Shown: one piece after another, positions 33,624 to 42,096 of the stretch | How positions within the stretch are numbered: position 1 is the first letter of the stretch | How the letters are laid out: each line of letters begins with the position of its first letter | Assembly: GCA_963765545.1 (NCBI GenBank) | Contig: CAVXWW010000004.1 | Location: 992,001-1,056,000, forward strand | Direction: 5' to 3' | Source: JARRPM01 sp963765545 | Lineage (GTDB): Bacteria > Pseudomonadota > Gammaproteobacteria > Pseudomonadales > Halieaceae | DNA length: 64,000 nt | Program-made: the position numbers and the translations under genes | Notes under the pieces: model-generated | Told to the model about the DNA's origin: nothing | What the model saw: the letters and a program-made list of their open reading frames with translations, nothing else | The model's database searches: none

Positions 33624-35027
33624 TCAATCCTTGAGTTTGAGACCGATAAACAGGGGAGAGCCGCGCCTGATAAGGCGCAACGGAACCGAACTGCCGCCAC
33701 GCAGCTCGGCCACCGCCTCTTCATAGGCTGACGCGGACTTGATCGGGGTAGAGCCCACCAGGGTGATGACATCGCCAGGCAGAACCCCTGCGTCAGATGC
33801 AACCGTGTCAGGAAGCACCTCCCGCACCACCACTCCACCATTGATACCGAAGCGCTCCAACAGCTCTGGCGGCGCAGTTTCAACTACCAGTCCCAGTCTG
33901 CCGCCCTGGCCCGAGCTGCTCTGGCCGGCAGCGAGGCTATAGCTGTCCTCTGCATCAAGGCCACCGACTTTGACATTAATCTTCTTGCGTTTCTTGTCGC
34001 GCACTATCTGCACTGGTACCGAGGAATCTGGCGCGACCAGGCCAACCACGTGGGGCAGGTCAGCGGAGGCAGGGATATCCTGGCCGTCGAAGGTGATGAT
34101 AATGTCCCCTGCCTTCAGCCCGGACTTGTCCGCCGGGCCATCTTCCGCGACCTGCACCAGCAGCGCGCCGCGCGGCCTGTCCAGGCCAAAAGATTCGGCC
34201 AGGTTCTTGTCTACATCCTGTATCGTCACTCCCAACCAACCCCGGGTTACACGCCCCTGGGCTTTCAACTGGTCCACAACATTGCGCACGACGCTGACAG
34301 GTATTGCAAAGGACAGGCCGATAGACCCACCGCTGCGCGTGAAAATCTGGGAATTGACACCAACCACATCCCCATCAAGGTTAAACAGTGGCCCGCCGGA
34401 GTTGCCGGGATTGATGGCTACATCAGTCTGGATAAAAGGGACATAGTTTTCATTGTTCTCGGTGGGAAGGCTGCGGCCCTTGGCGCTGACAATCCCGGCG
34501 GTCACCGAATAGTCAAGGCCAAAAGGGGAACCGATAGCCAGCACCCACTCCCCGACTTCAAGGTCGTTCGTGCTGGCCAGCTTCAGAGCTGGCAGATCCT
34601 CGCCTTTTACCCGCAGCAGCGCCAGATCCGAGCGGGGGTCGGTACCCACTACTTCGGCGTCGAACTCACGCCGGTCACTGAGTCGGACCAGAACGCTCTC
34701 GGCGCCATCGACTACATGGTTATTGGTCACAATATACCCGTCTCGAGAAATGATAAACCCGGAGCCCATTGCCATCTGTTCCCGAGGTGAAGGGGGCCCA
34801 CCGCGGAACTCAAAAAATCGCCTGAGGTACTCGGGCATCTGTTCGACATCAGGATGCCCACGGCCACCCTGGGCGGCGCCCTGTTGCACAACAATCTTGA
34901 CTACCGCAGGCGAATTCTTCTGCACTATTTCGCGAAATTCCGGCAGCGAGGAGGCGGCTACCAGCGAGGGCAGCAGTAAGGCAAAGGTGAAAAAAACAGA
35001 GCCCACAATTCGGTTGATCGCATTCAT
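33624..35027 (-). CDS. mucD: periplasmic serine protease DegP/MucD type
   Basis: Periplasmic quality-control protease of the HtrA family, 467 residues. It has a signal peptide (to about residue 26), the catalytic triad in TNNHVVDGA (His), SDLALLRV (Asp) and GNSGGPLF (Ser), and two PDZ domains (about 265-355 and 375-460). The start MNAINRIVG is at 35027. It lies at the end of rpoE-rseA-rseB-rseC-mucD, the same order as algU-mucABCD of Pseudomonas, where MucD lowers sigma activity by removing misfolded inducers. Confidence 0.96.
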   Translation of the reverse strand: MNAINRIVGSVFFTFALLLPSLVAASSLPEFREIVQKNSPAVVKIVVQQGAAQGGRGHPDVEQMPEYLRRFFEFRGGPPSPREQMAMGSGFIISRDGYIVTNNHVVDGAESVLVRLSDRREFDAEVVGTDPRSDLALLRVKGEDLPALKLASTNDLEVGEWVLAIGSPFGLDYSVTAGIVSAKGRSLPTENNENYVPFIQTDVAINPGNSGGPLFNLDGDVVGVNSQIFTRSGGSIGLSFAIPVSVVRNVVDQLKAQGRVTRGWLGVTIQDVDKNLAESFGLDRPRGALLVQVAEDGPADKSGLKAGDIIITFDGQDIPASADLPHVVGLVAPDSSVPVQIVRDKKRKKINVKVGGLDAEDSYSLAAGQSSSGQGGRLGLVVETAPPELLERFGINGGVVVREVLPDTVASDAGVLPGDVITLVGSTPIKSASAYEEAVAELRGGSSVPLRLIRRGSPLFIGLKLKD

Positions 35028-35071
35028 AGTTGGTTTCCCGCTAACGTTGGGTTAATCAAAGAGGTTCAAAA

Positions 35072-35548
35072 TCAGATCGAGCGAACAGACAAGGTAGCCC
35101 GCGGCAGTACTTCCATCAGGGTCGGTTGCAATGCCATGTCCTGGCGATGTCGCCAGGCGTGCCAACGCACCAGGGCAAAACCAGCAGCAAGACCGGCCAC
35201 CGCTGCACCCACAGTCAACAGCTCGGAGCTGCCGGGCCAGAGGCTGTCGACACCCGCTGCCGCCGCCAGCATACAGACCAGGGGAAGCAAGTAAACCACC
35301 ACAGAGCCGCGCAGAATAACCTGCTCGGGTATGCTGATGCGGACCTGGTCGTCGACATGACAGGAACTGGTGTCCAGCTCGCCTGGCAGGACCCGGACAT
35401 AGCCTGTGCGTCCATCGCCAATGCGATTCAACAGACCGTGACCACAACCTTTGTTGGCTGCACAGCTGCCACAGGTACTCTGGCGAATAGTCTCAACCCA
35501 TAGCGCCTGCGGCTCCACCGCCACCACCCTGCCCGTTTCAACCAGCAT
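35072..35548 (-). CDS. rseC: RseC/MucC family envelope protein
   Basis: The 158-residue inner-membrane protein has the RseC Cys cluster CGSCAANKGCG near residue 22 and two membrane helices at about 80-125. RseC proteins take part in SoxR reduction or sigma-E tuning. The ATG at 35548 lies one nucleotide after the rseB stop codon. An upstream extension would overlap rseB and has no conserved content. Confidence 0.9.
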   Translation of the reverse strand: MLVETGRVVAVEPQALWVETIRQSTCGSCAANKGCGHGLLNRIGDGRTGYVRVLPGELDTSSCHVDDQVRISIPEQVILRGSVVVYLLPLVCMLAAAAGVDSLWPGSSELLTVGAAVAGLAAGFALVRWHAWRHRQDMALQPTLMEVLPRATLSVRSI

Positions 35549-35549
35549 G

Positions 35550-36509
35550 TCAAGATGCTTCCACGATCGAATCGGCCACCATCCTGGCCGTATTGAGCGG
35601 TACTTCACCGATGACGGTGACCAACACCGGGATGCCTTTCATGTGCATCCCCCTGGTATAGGACAGGGTTCCGCCGGTGCGCGCAACTCCCTCGCCCGGC
35701 TGGATACCCTGGCTCAAGGCTTCTACAAATATGGAAAACACCGCCAGTCCGTCGGTGTAGGTTTTGCGACTGGACACCGCTGCCTGTTGATCTGTAGCGG
35801 TAAAGCCCTGTGGCACCCAGTTCACAGTCCAGGCGAGTTTGCCCCCACCGCCGGTGGTTAACTGGCGTGCCGCGTGGTCGGGATGCTCGGCCTTATGCAC
35901 CAGGTGCGGGCCGCTCCCACCCCCCGGGTTCGCGGTAAAGGACAGGCTGGCAAACTGGAACTTTTCAAGAATCTTGTCGCCCCGGCCAATCGTGGTACTT
36001 TTGAGCAGCAGGCCGGTTTCCTGGTCAAGTTCCAGTACATAACCGTAGCGATACATATCCCTTGGCTGGATCAGAATCCGCACTGCCTGGCGGCCTGCGA
36101 CCAACTCCCCGTCGGTCACACCAAAACGATAGTTACGCGCCAAGCCACAGTCTCCTGACTGCAGGGACGAGCCCAGTTGCAGCAGCTTGTGTCCCGGATG
36201 AATGCATTCCAGTGGATGATCGACGCGAATGACTTCCGCCCCCTGGCCGGTCAGCTCGGTGAGGCGTTCGGAAGCCATTCCGCCCTCTATAGTATTGGCG
36301 ACCTCCATGGCCTGCATTTCATCACCACGCTGGAAAGTGACCACACCATGATAGCTGACCTGTTGCAGGCTCCGTGACATCTTGTCCAGCCAGGCGAGCG
36401 CGCCGGCATCTGTGCTGGGACAATCGGCACCGGCCCGGGCAACCCAGAGCATCAAGCCTGCAAATGAACACAGGAGGAGGAAAAAACGCCGGTTGCTACT
36501 GCTCTTCAC
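35550..36509 (-). CDS. rseB: sigma-E regulatory protein RseB/MucB
   Basis: Periplasmic sensor that binds the anti-sigma factor RseA and shields it from DegS until lipopolysaccharide or misfolded signals displace it. The 319-residue protein has a signal peptide ending near ARAGA, the LolA-like N-terminal domain (WLDKMSRSLQQVSYHGVVTFQRG) and the C-terminal MucB domain (YTDGLAVFSIFVE...). I chose the GTG at 36509, 13 nt after the rseA stop, with AGGGA upstream; a longer frame would overlap rseA. Confidence 0.93.
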   Translation of the reverse strand: MKSSSNRRFFLLLCSFAGLMLWVARAGADCPSTDAGALAWLDKMSRSLQQVSYHGVVTFQRGDEMQAMEVANTIEGGMASERLTELTGQGAEVIRVDHPLECIHPGHKLLQLGSSLQSGDCGLARNYRFGVTDGELVAGRQAVRILIQPRDMYRYGYVLELDQETGLLLKSTTIGRGDKILEKFQFASLSFTANPGGGSGPHLVHKAEHPDHAARQLTTGGGGKLAWTVNWVPQGFTATDQQAAVSSRKTYTDGLAVFSIFVEALSQGIQPGEGVARTGGTLSYTRGMHMKGIPVLVTVIGEVPLNTARMVADSIVEAS

Positions 36510-36522
36510 AATCAAACGGTCC

Positions 36523-37116
36523 CTACTCCTGAATACGCGGTACGCGTGCAAATGGCACCAGGCCATTGGGAGAATTCAGCGCTGCATGTTCCGCGTGCTC
36601 CTGCATATACCTTTGCAAGCGCTGTCGCGCAAGTTCCTGGTAGGCGGTATGAGTGGCAGGCTGGAGCACCGGCACACTGCTTTGGGTGCCGTAACTCGCC
36701 TGCACCGAGGTGGCGCCAAGACTGTTTACCATGCCCACGGGAGAAACACTGCTGGCGACGGCCTGGCCGTCATAATTACCACTTTCCAGCTGCGCCAGTT
36801 GCTGCCCGCCAAGTACTACCGCCAGCGTTACCGAGGCCGCAACGGCGACACTGGATAATGGCCGCAGCCAACGCTGCCGAAACCCCGGGCTACTCCGCCC
36901 AGTGCCACCCAGCGCATCGCGCACCCGGGACGAAATGTCCAGTTCCAGATGCGCGGGCTGTTGCCCGCTGGTCATGGTACGCACTATGTTGTACCTGACC
37001 CAGGTGTCTCGCAGCTCCGGATCGCCCGCAGCTTGCGACAATACCCGCTCCACTTCCAGCTCGTTGGCTTCATCGTCCAACAACGCGGACAGGGACTCTC
37101 GCATCATTTCACTCAT
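36523..37116 (-). CDS. rseA: anti-sigma-E factor RseA/MucA
   Basis: The 197-residue protein has the N-terminal cytoplasmic RseA domain (ESLSALLDDEANELEVERVL and the WVRYNIVR segment that contacts sigma), a single membrane helix at about 106-125 and a periplasmic tail. It lies between rpoE and rseB as in the algU operon. Regulated proteolysis of such proteins frees sigma-E. No truncation such as the mucA22 type is seen. Confidence 0.93.
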   Translation of the reverse strand: MSEMMRESLSALLDDEANELEVERVLSQAAGDPELRDTWVRYNIVRTMTSGQQPAHLELDISSRVRDALGGTGRSSPGFRQRWLRPLSSVAVAASVTLAVVLGGQQLAQLESGNYDGQAVASSVSPVGMVNSLGATSVQASYGTQSSVPVLQPATHTAYQELARQRLQRYMQEHAEHAALNSPNGLVPFARVPRIQE

Positions 37117-37178
37117 AACCGTTTTCCTTCGCGCCTGCGCGCGCTATCTGGTACCGCAAAGCTGTGAACGCTGCTTCG

Positions 37179-37766
37179 CTATTGCACATTGCCATCCAAC
37201 TGCGCCCTCACCCGCACATCAATCGCCTCCCGGGCCCGAAATATTCTCGAGCGCACGGTACCGACAGGGCACTCCATGATGTCGGCTATATCCTCATAAC
37301 TGAGACCATCAAATTCGCGTAAAGTTACCGCCGTTCGCAAGTCTTCCGGCAGTTCGCGGATCGCCCGCTCTACCACTTCCTTAAGCTCGGCACCAAACAG
37401 CGCATTCTCGGGGGTCTCAATCTCGTGCAGTGCCCCGCCACTGGCATAATACTCAGCGTCATCAACATCCACGTCCGAACCAGGTGGCCGGCGTGAACGG
37501 GAGACCAGGTGATTCTTGGCCGTGTTAATCGCGATCCGGTAAAGCCAGGTATAAAATGCACTGTCACCGCGAAATCTGGGCAGGGCCCGGTAGGCCTTGA
37601 TAAACGCCTCCTGTGCCACGTCCTGCACTTCATCAGCGTCGTGCACATATCGACTGATCAGGCCAAAAATACGGTGCTGGTACTTCAACACCAACATGTC
37701 AAAAGCCCGTGAGTCGCCTTTTTGTACCCTGGCAACCAGCTGCTGGTCCGTCGCTGCGGCAGTCAC
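37179..37766 (-). CDS. rpoE: extracytoplasmic-function sigma factor RpoE/AlgU
   Basis: ECF sigma factor of the envelope stress response, 195 residues. Region 2 reads LVLKYQHRIFGLISRYV and DEVQDVAQEAFIKAYRALPRFRG, and region 4 reads FDGLSYEDIADIMECPVGTVRSRIFRARE. I chose the GTG at 37766, which gives an N-terminus of AlgU length and lies about 10 nt after GGGAGG; the GTG at 37775 is immediately on top of that sequence. It heads the rse/muc operon and has two sigma-E-like promoters upstream. Confidence 0.96.
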   Translation of the reverse strand: MTAAATDQQLVARVQKGDSRAFDMLVLKYQHRIFGLISRYVHDADEVQDVAQEAFIKAYRALPRFRGDSAFYTWLYRIAINTAKNHLVSRSRRPPGSDVDVDDAEYYASGGALHEIETPENALFGAELKEVVERAIRELPEDLRTAVTLREFDGLSYEDIADIMECPVGTVRSRIFRAREAIDVRVRAQLDGNVQ

Positions 37767-37827
37767 GCCCTGCACCCCTCCCTAGTCCATGACATCACTG
37801 CCGTGCCGAACAACCGGCCCCTAACTG

Positions 37828-37855
37828 GATAGACAACACAACTCACGGCAAGTTC
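37828..37855 (-). promoter_or_regulatory. sigma-E-like promoter P1 of rpoE
   Basis: On the minus strand GAACTT (37855-37850) and TCTATC (37833-37828) are separated by 16 nt, the sigma-E/AlgU spacing. The -35 is exact at its core and the -10 begins TCT as in the consensus. Autoregulation of rpoE would be expected. Confidence 0.5.
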
Positions 37856-37879
37856 GATGCCACGAGCGGATTGCCGGCT

Positions 37880-37907
37880 AAAAGAGCCAGGGATTTCGAT
37901 AAAGTTC
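37880..37907 (-). promoter_or_regulatory. sigma-E-like promoter P2 of rpoE
   Basis: On the minus strand GGAACTT precedes TCTTTT with a 16-nt spacer after GAACTT (37907-37902 and 37885-37880). The -35 is a full match to sigma-E, the -10 only its first three bases. Confidence 0.45.
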
Positions 37908-38031
37908 CTCAACAGGGTATTTCCTTATTGGCCGCCAGCTCGTATATACTCAAGTGCAGCGACGCGACGAAAGCTAAGCCTTTGACTCGCATAATATATT
38001 TCACCCTCTGACGCAGCAAGCACAGCGCTCT

Positions 38032-39693
38032 ATGCCTACCCCACACCAACACGATGTGCTCATCATCGGCACAGGCGCAGCCGGCCTCAGTCTCGCCCTG
38101 CACCTGCCCGGGCACTTGAAAGTAGCCCTGATCTGCAAAGCCCAGCTCAACGCGGGTTCCACCTACTGGGCCCAGGGCGGCATGGCAGCGGTACTGCACA
38201 CCCGAGACACTGTGGATTCCCATGTGGAGGATACTCTTGCCGCGGGGGCGGGGCTGTGCCGGCGCGAAGCTGTCGAGTTTACAGTAAATAATAGCCGCAG
38301 GTGCGTGGAGTGGCTGGTTGAGCAGGGCGTGGACTTTGATATGCGTGAAGACCAGGCCGCCATAGAGCAACGGGAGTTTCACCTGACCATGGAGGGCGGT
38401 CACAGCCACAGGCGCATCATTCATGCCGCCGATCGCACTGGCAGTGCGATTTCGGAAGTTCTGACGGAAAAGGCTCGCCAGGCCCCCAATATCGAACTGT
38501 TCACCCACCGGGTCGCGGTCGATGCGGTGGTCGAGGATGGTCGTTGCCAGGGCGCTTACATCCTCAACCGCGAGACCGACCGCGTGGAGTTGTTCCAGGC
38601 TAGAGCGGTGGTGCTCGCGACCGGCGGCGCCAGCAAGGCGTATCTTTACACCAGTAATCCCGATGGCGCGAGCGGGGACGGCATCGCCATGGCCTGGCGG
38701 GCAGGCTGCCGGGTTGCCAACCTGGAATTCAACCAGTTTCACCCGACCTGCCTGTATCACCCGAGGGCAAAGTCTTTTCTCATCACAGAAGCCATTCGCG
38801 GTGAGGGCGGCAAACTCCTGCTGCCCGACGGCACGCGCTTTATGGACAGTTTCGATCCCCGGGGTGAACTCGCCTCAAGGGATATCGTCGCGCGAGCGAT
38901 AGACCACGAAATGAAACGCCTGGGTGCCGATTGTGTTTTTCTTGATATCTCGCACCAACCGCGCGAATTTTTACAGAGCCACTTTCCCACCATCATGGCC
39001 CGTTGCGCGGAGTTTGGCATCGACATCAGCAGCGAGCCCATTCCGGTGGTACCCGCGGCTCACTACACCTGTGGCGGCGTTATTGTTGACACCCGAGGTC
39101 GCACTGACCGAGCCGGCCTCTACGCCATTGGGGAGACTTCCTGCACCGGCCTGCACGGCGCCAACCGCATGGCCAGCAACTCACTATTGGAGTGCATCGT
39201 CTACGCCGAATCCGCGGCCAGCGACATTGCCCGGACCCTACCTGCCATAGCCGACCCGGCGCCTGCCGCGGCCTGGGACGAAAGCCAGGTGACGAATTCG
39301 GATGAAGACGTGGTGATATCCCACAACTGGGATGAGTTGCGCCGCTTTATGTGGGACTACGTCGGAATCGTTCGCACCGACAAACGCCTGCAAAGAGCAC
39401 TGCACCGGGTGCAATTACTGCAGGCGGAAATTGCCGAATACTACGGCAACTACAAGGTTGGCAATGACCTGCTGGAACTTCGCAACCTGGCTATGGTGGC
39501 CGAACTGATGATTCGCTGCGCGATCTCCCGTAAGGAAAGCCGCGGCCTCCACTACACCCTGGATTATCCTGGGCTATTGCCGGTCGCCGAGGATACTGTG
39601 CTCACCCCTGACAACTCACCGCTGCAGGGCGAGGCGCACCCGCAAATGACGCAATTGCGCCCTGGGCGCGCTGTCGGGGAACAGAAAGACTGA
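38032..39693 (+). CDS. nadB: L-aspartate oxidase
   Basis: Flavoenzyme that oxidises L-aspartate to iminoaspartate, the first step of NAD synthesis. The 553-residue protein has the FAD-binding VLIIGTGAAGLSLALHLP at residues 9-26, LNAGSTYWAQGGMAAV, HPTCLYHP, and TSCTGLHGANRMASNSLLE near residue 372. The C-terminal about 26 residues (PLQGEAHPQMTQLRPGR..) run through the 3' end of the convergent ygfX gene, a 78-nt overlap. It is divergent from rpoE. Confidence 0.96.
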   Translation: MPTPHQHDVLIIGTGAAGLSLALHLPGHLKVALICKAQLNAGSTYWAQGGMAAVLHTRDTVDSHVEDTLAAGAGLCRREAVEFTVNNSRRCVEWLVEQGVDFDMREDQAAIEQREFHLTMEGGHSHRRIIHAADRTGSAISEVLTEKARQAPNIELFTHRVAVDAVVEDGRCQGAYILNRETDRVELFQARAVVLATGGASKAYLYTSNPDGASGDGIAMAWRAGCRVANLEFNQFHPTCLYHPRAKSFLITEAIRGEGGKLLLPDGTRFMDSFDPRGELASRDIVARAIDHEMKRLGADCVFLDISHQPREFLQSHFPTIMARCAEFGIDISSEPIPVVPAAHYTCGGVIVDTRGRTDRAGLYAIGETSCTGLHGANRMASNSLLECIVYAESAASDIARTLPAIADPAPAAAWDESQVTNSDEDVVISHNWDELRRFMWDYVGIVRTDKRLQRALHRVQLLQAEIAEYYGNYKVGNDLLELRNLAMVAELMIRCAISRKESRGLHYTLDYPGLLPVAEDTVLTPDNSPLQGEAHPQMTQLRPGRAVGEQKD

Positions 39694-40041
39694 ATGGCGC
39701 CTGCCATCGAGTGAGTCAATCCAGGACAGGTAAATTATCCAGGGCGCGCAGCTGTGGCGCGGATGCAGGGTAACCGGCCTGCATTTTGACTTGCACTCCA
39801 GCAGCCACTGGCCGCTGCACCAGCTCAGGCAGGCACCGACCCAGGGCTGCAACGCCAGCCGCCAGCAGCACACGGTCGCTGCCGGCAGCAACAGTAGAGC
39901 CTGCATGGGGTAGCCCCGTTGAAAAAGCCGATAGAGACTCGCCAGGGCGAGTAAACACAGAAGCCCGTGAACCAGCCGGTAAATATGCGAGTTACCGATT
40001 ACCAGGCGCAGTGAGGGCGAACTCGAGTATCTTGTTGACAA
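39616..40041 (-). CDS. ygfX: YgfX/CptA family membrane protein
   Basis: The 141-residue protein has two membrane helices (about residues 24-40 and 46-62) and a soluble C-terminal part with the family-like SVFLFPDSAPRAQLRHLRV near the end. In E. coli YgfX (CptA) is coded with SdhE and affects FtsZ and MreB. The start is probably a TTG at 40041, with CAGGAG nine nt upstream, giving a 50-nt overlap with sdhE. The end overlaps nadB. Because the conserved last motif lies in that overlap I believe the reading frame is real. Confidence 0.75.
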   Translation of the reverse strand: MSTRYSSSPSLRLVIGNSHIYRLVHGLLCLLALASLYRLFQRGYPMQALLLLPAATVCCWRLALQPWVGACLSWCSGQWLLECKSKCRPVTLHPRHSCAPWIIYLSWIDSLDGRRHSVFLFPDSAPRAQLRHLRVRLALQR

Positions 40042-40267
40042 TAGCGGAAAGCTCCTGGTCCTGCGGCTGCTCGCGCTGCATGAACCAGGTGAAAAGATCC
40101 TGGTCCTCGCAGCTCATCAGTTGCTGGAATCGCTGCCGGTCCTGCTCGTTCAAGTGGGCATAGCGGGCGACCACGAATGGTTCCAATACAAGATCGAGCT
40201 CAAGCATGCCGCGCCTGCTGGCCCAACGCATCCGATTGATTTCTTCCTTGGGTATAGTGCCAGTCAT
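39992..40267 (-). CDS. sdhE: FAD assembly factor SdhE
   Basis: Small protein that promotes covalent flavin attachment to succinate dehydrogenase. The 91-residue sequence has the RGxxE signature as SRRGMLELDLVLEPF near residue 19, and the conserved FEQLLSCEDQDLFTW-like segment (LMSCEDQDLFTWFM). The ATG at 40267 gives the normal length. It overlaps ygfX by 50 nt and is divergent from ygfZ, the same set as in E. coli. Confidence 0.95.
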   Translation of the reverse strand: MTGTIPKEEINRMRWASRRGMLELDLVLEPFVVARYAHLNEQDRQRFQQLMSCEDQDLFTWFMQREQPQDQELSAIVNKILEFALTAPGNR

Positions 40268-40396
40268 AGTCGCTCTCGAGGCCATCAAAGTCGGTCAGTA
40301 TATAGCCAAATGCCGCCACATACCCGCCTACGCGCAGGCCGGAGCTGACAGCCCGGGCGACAGGCACTATGATTGGCCTCCAGACCATCCCGAGTA

Positions 40397-41350
40397 ATGA
40401 CTTTGACCTGCCACTACGCCAAGCTGGACCAGGAGGCCCTGCTCCATCTGCAAGGGCCCGACGCACTGACTTTCCTGCAGGGCCAGGTCACCTGCGACAC
40501 GCGCAAGCTAAGCCCTGCTGTTGCACTGCCCGGTGCCTGCTGCACAGTGCAAGGGCGGGTCGTGGCCGACTTCCTGTTGTGCACACCAGTGGAGGATCAT
40601 CTGGTCTTGCGGTTGCGCCGGGATATTCGCGCAACGCTGGCCGATGTGCTCGCAAAATACATCGTGTTCTCAAAAGCAACCCTGGATTCCGGGCGCGAGG
40701 ACTGGCAGGTGCTGGCCTGCTGGGGGCCAGGGGCGCCCGCGGCGTTGCGGGAAATCTTCGGCGCACTACCCCGGGAACAGTATGGGGTATGCTCCGGGGA
40801 CGGATATACCCTGATCCAGATAGACGAAGCCGGCCTGCAATTTGAATGCTACCTGCAACAGGGTGAGGTCGTGAGACTGCAGCCCCAGCTTGAGCAGCTG
40901 ATGGAGGCCGACACCGAATCCAATTGGCAGTCCCTGCAGATCGCCAACGGCATCGCGCGCATCGAGGCGGGTACCACAGGCGAGTTTATCCCGCAGATGC
41001 TGAATTACGATGTCACCGGGCATATCAGCTTCAACAAGGGGTGCTATACCGGGCAGGAAGTCGTAGCGCGCATGCACTATCGCGGCAAACCCAAACGCCG
41101 GCTGTACCTGGCGAATATCAGGGGCAGCGATTTGCCGCCCCGCTCGCCGGTTGCGGGAGACTCACTGTTTGGTGGAGGCAGCGACCAGCCGGCGGGCAAT
41201 ATCATCAACCGGGCGAGCGCCCAGGACGCCGGTGTCGATTTGCTGGTGACATCAACCACAAAGGGCATAGACGCGGGACTGCATCTGCTCGACAGCGAGG
41301 GCCCCTCGCTCAGCACCACCCCGGTACCCTACCCCATTCCAGAACGATAG
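40397..41350 (+). CDS. ygfZ: tRNA-modifying protein YgfZ
   Basis: Folate-binding protein of the GcvT-like family, needed for iron-sulfur cluster assembly or repair and for MiaB activity. The 317-residue protein has the K-x-C-x-G-Q-E motif as KGCYTGQEVVARMHYRG near residue 214, and the preceding LNYDVTGHISF block. The ATG at 40397 gives the family N-terminus; an in-frame start at 40373 is possible. It is divergent from sdhE, with 35 nt before the convergent ung. Confidence 0.93.
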   Translation: MTLTCHYAKLDQEALLHLQGPDALTFLQGQVTCDTRKLSPAVALPGACCTVQGRVVADFLLCTPVEDHLVLRLRRDIRATLADVLAKYIVFSKATLDSGREDWQVLACWGPGAPAALREIFGALPREQYGVCSGDGYTLIQIDEAGLQFECYLQQGEVVRLQPQLEQLMEADTESNWQSLQIANGIARIEAGTTGEFIPQMLNYDVTGHISFNKGCYTGQEVVARMHYRGKPKRRLYLANIRGSDLPPRSPVAGDSLFGGGSDQPAGNIINRASAQDAGVDLLVTSTTKGIDAGLHLLDSEGPSLSTTPVPYPIPER

Positions 41351-41385
41351 AGTCTGTTGCTGAAGCGGTAATCCAGGCGCTTTGG

Positions 41386-42096
41386 CTACCCCGGCAGGCG
41401 CCAGTCAATACCGCCCTTGCCACGTGCGGCGAGGTACTCGTTGGCAGCAATAAAATGACCACAACCAAAAAAGCCACGGTGAGCACTCAGGGGTGAAGGG
41501 TGCGACGCCTCAAGTACACAGTGACGCTGCCGGTCTATCAGGCTGCCCTTGCGCTGTGCGTAGCTGCCCCAGAGCAAAAACACCACGCCTTCACACCGCT
41601 GGTTGACAATATCGACAACCCGGTCGGTAAACGTTTCCCAACCCTTGCCCTGGTGTGAGGCCGCGCGTCCCGACTCCACCGACAACACGCTGTTAAGCAG
41701 CAGCACACCCTGGTCAGCCCAGCTCGTGAGATGGCCATGCCCGGGTATGGGGTAGCCAAGCTCGTCGCGAATTTCCTTGAATATATTTTGCAAAGAGGGA
41801 GGCACCTTCACCCCCGGCTTTACTGAAAAACACAGGCCGTGCGCCTGCCCACCACCATGATAGGGGTCCTGTCCCAGCACAACGACTTTCACCTGGTCCA
41901 GCGGCGTATGGGCAAACGCATTAAAGATCTCATCACCCGCGGGGAAAATCACCTTGCCCGCCTTTTTCTCCGCCAGCAGGAAAGACCGCAGTGATGCCAT
42001 ATAGGGCTGCTCGAACTCCGCTGCCAATTGCTCCAGCCAGGCGCCCTCAAGTTGCACCGGCCGGGCTTTTCCTGACGGTGCTTCGCTCAGTTGCAC
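41386..42096 (-). CDS. ung: uracil-DNA glycosylase
   Basis: Removes uracil from DNA. The 236-residue protein has the water-activating loop GQDPYHGGGQAHGLCFS near residue 71, LLLNSVLSVE and the leucine loop HPSPLSAHRGFFGCGHF near residue 197. The GTG at 42096 overlaps the end of fbiC by 10 nt, so ung is read with the F420 operon, although no functional link is known. Confidence 0.95.
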   Translation of the reverse strand: MQLSEAPSGKARPVQLEGAWLEQLAAEFEQPYMASLRSFLLAEKKAGKVIFPAGDEIFNAFAHTPLDQVKVVVLGQDPYHGGGQAHGLCFSVKPGVKVPPSLQNIFKEIRDELGYPIPGHGHLTSWADQGVLLLNSVLSVESGRAASHQGKGWETFTDRVVDIVNQRCEGVVFLLWGSYAQRKGSLIDRQRHCVLEASHPSPLSAHRGFFGCGHFIAANEYLAARGKGGIDWRLPG

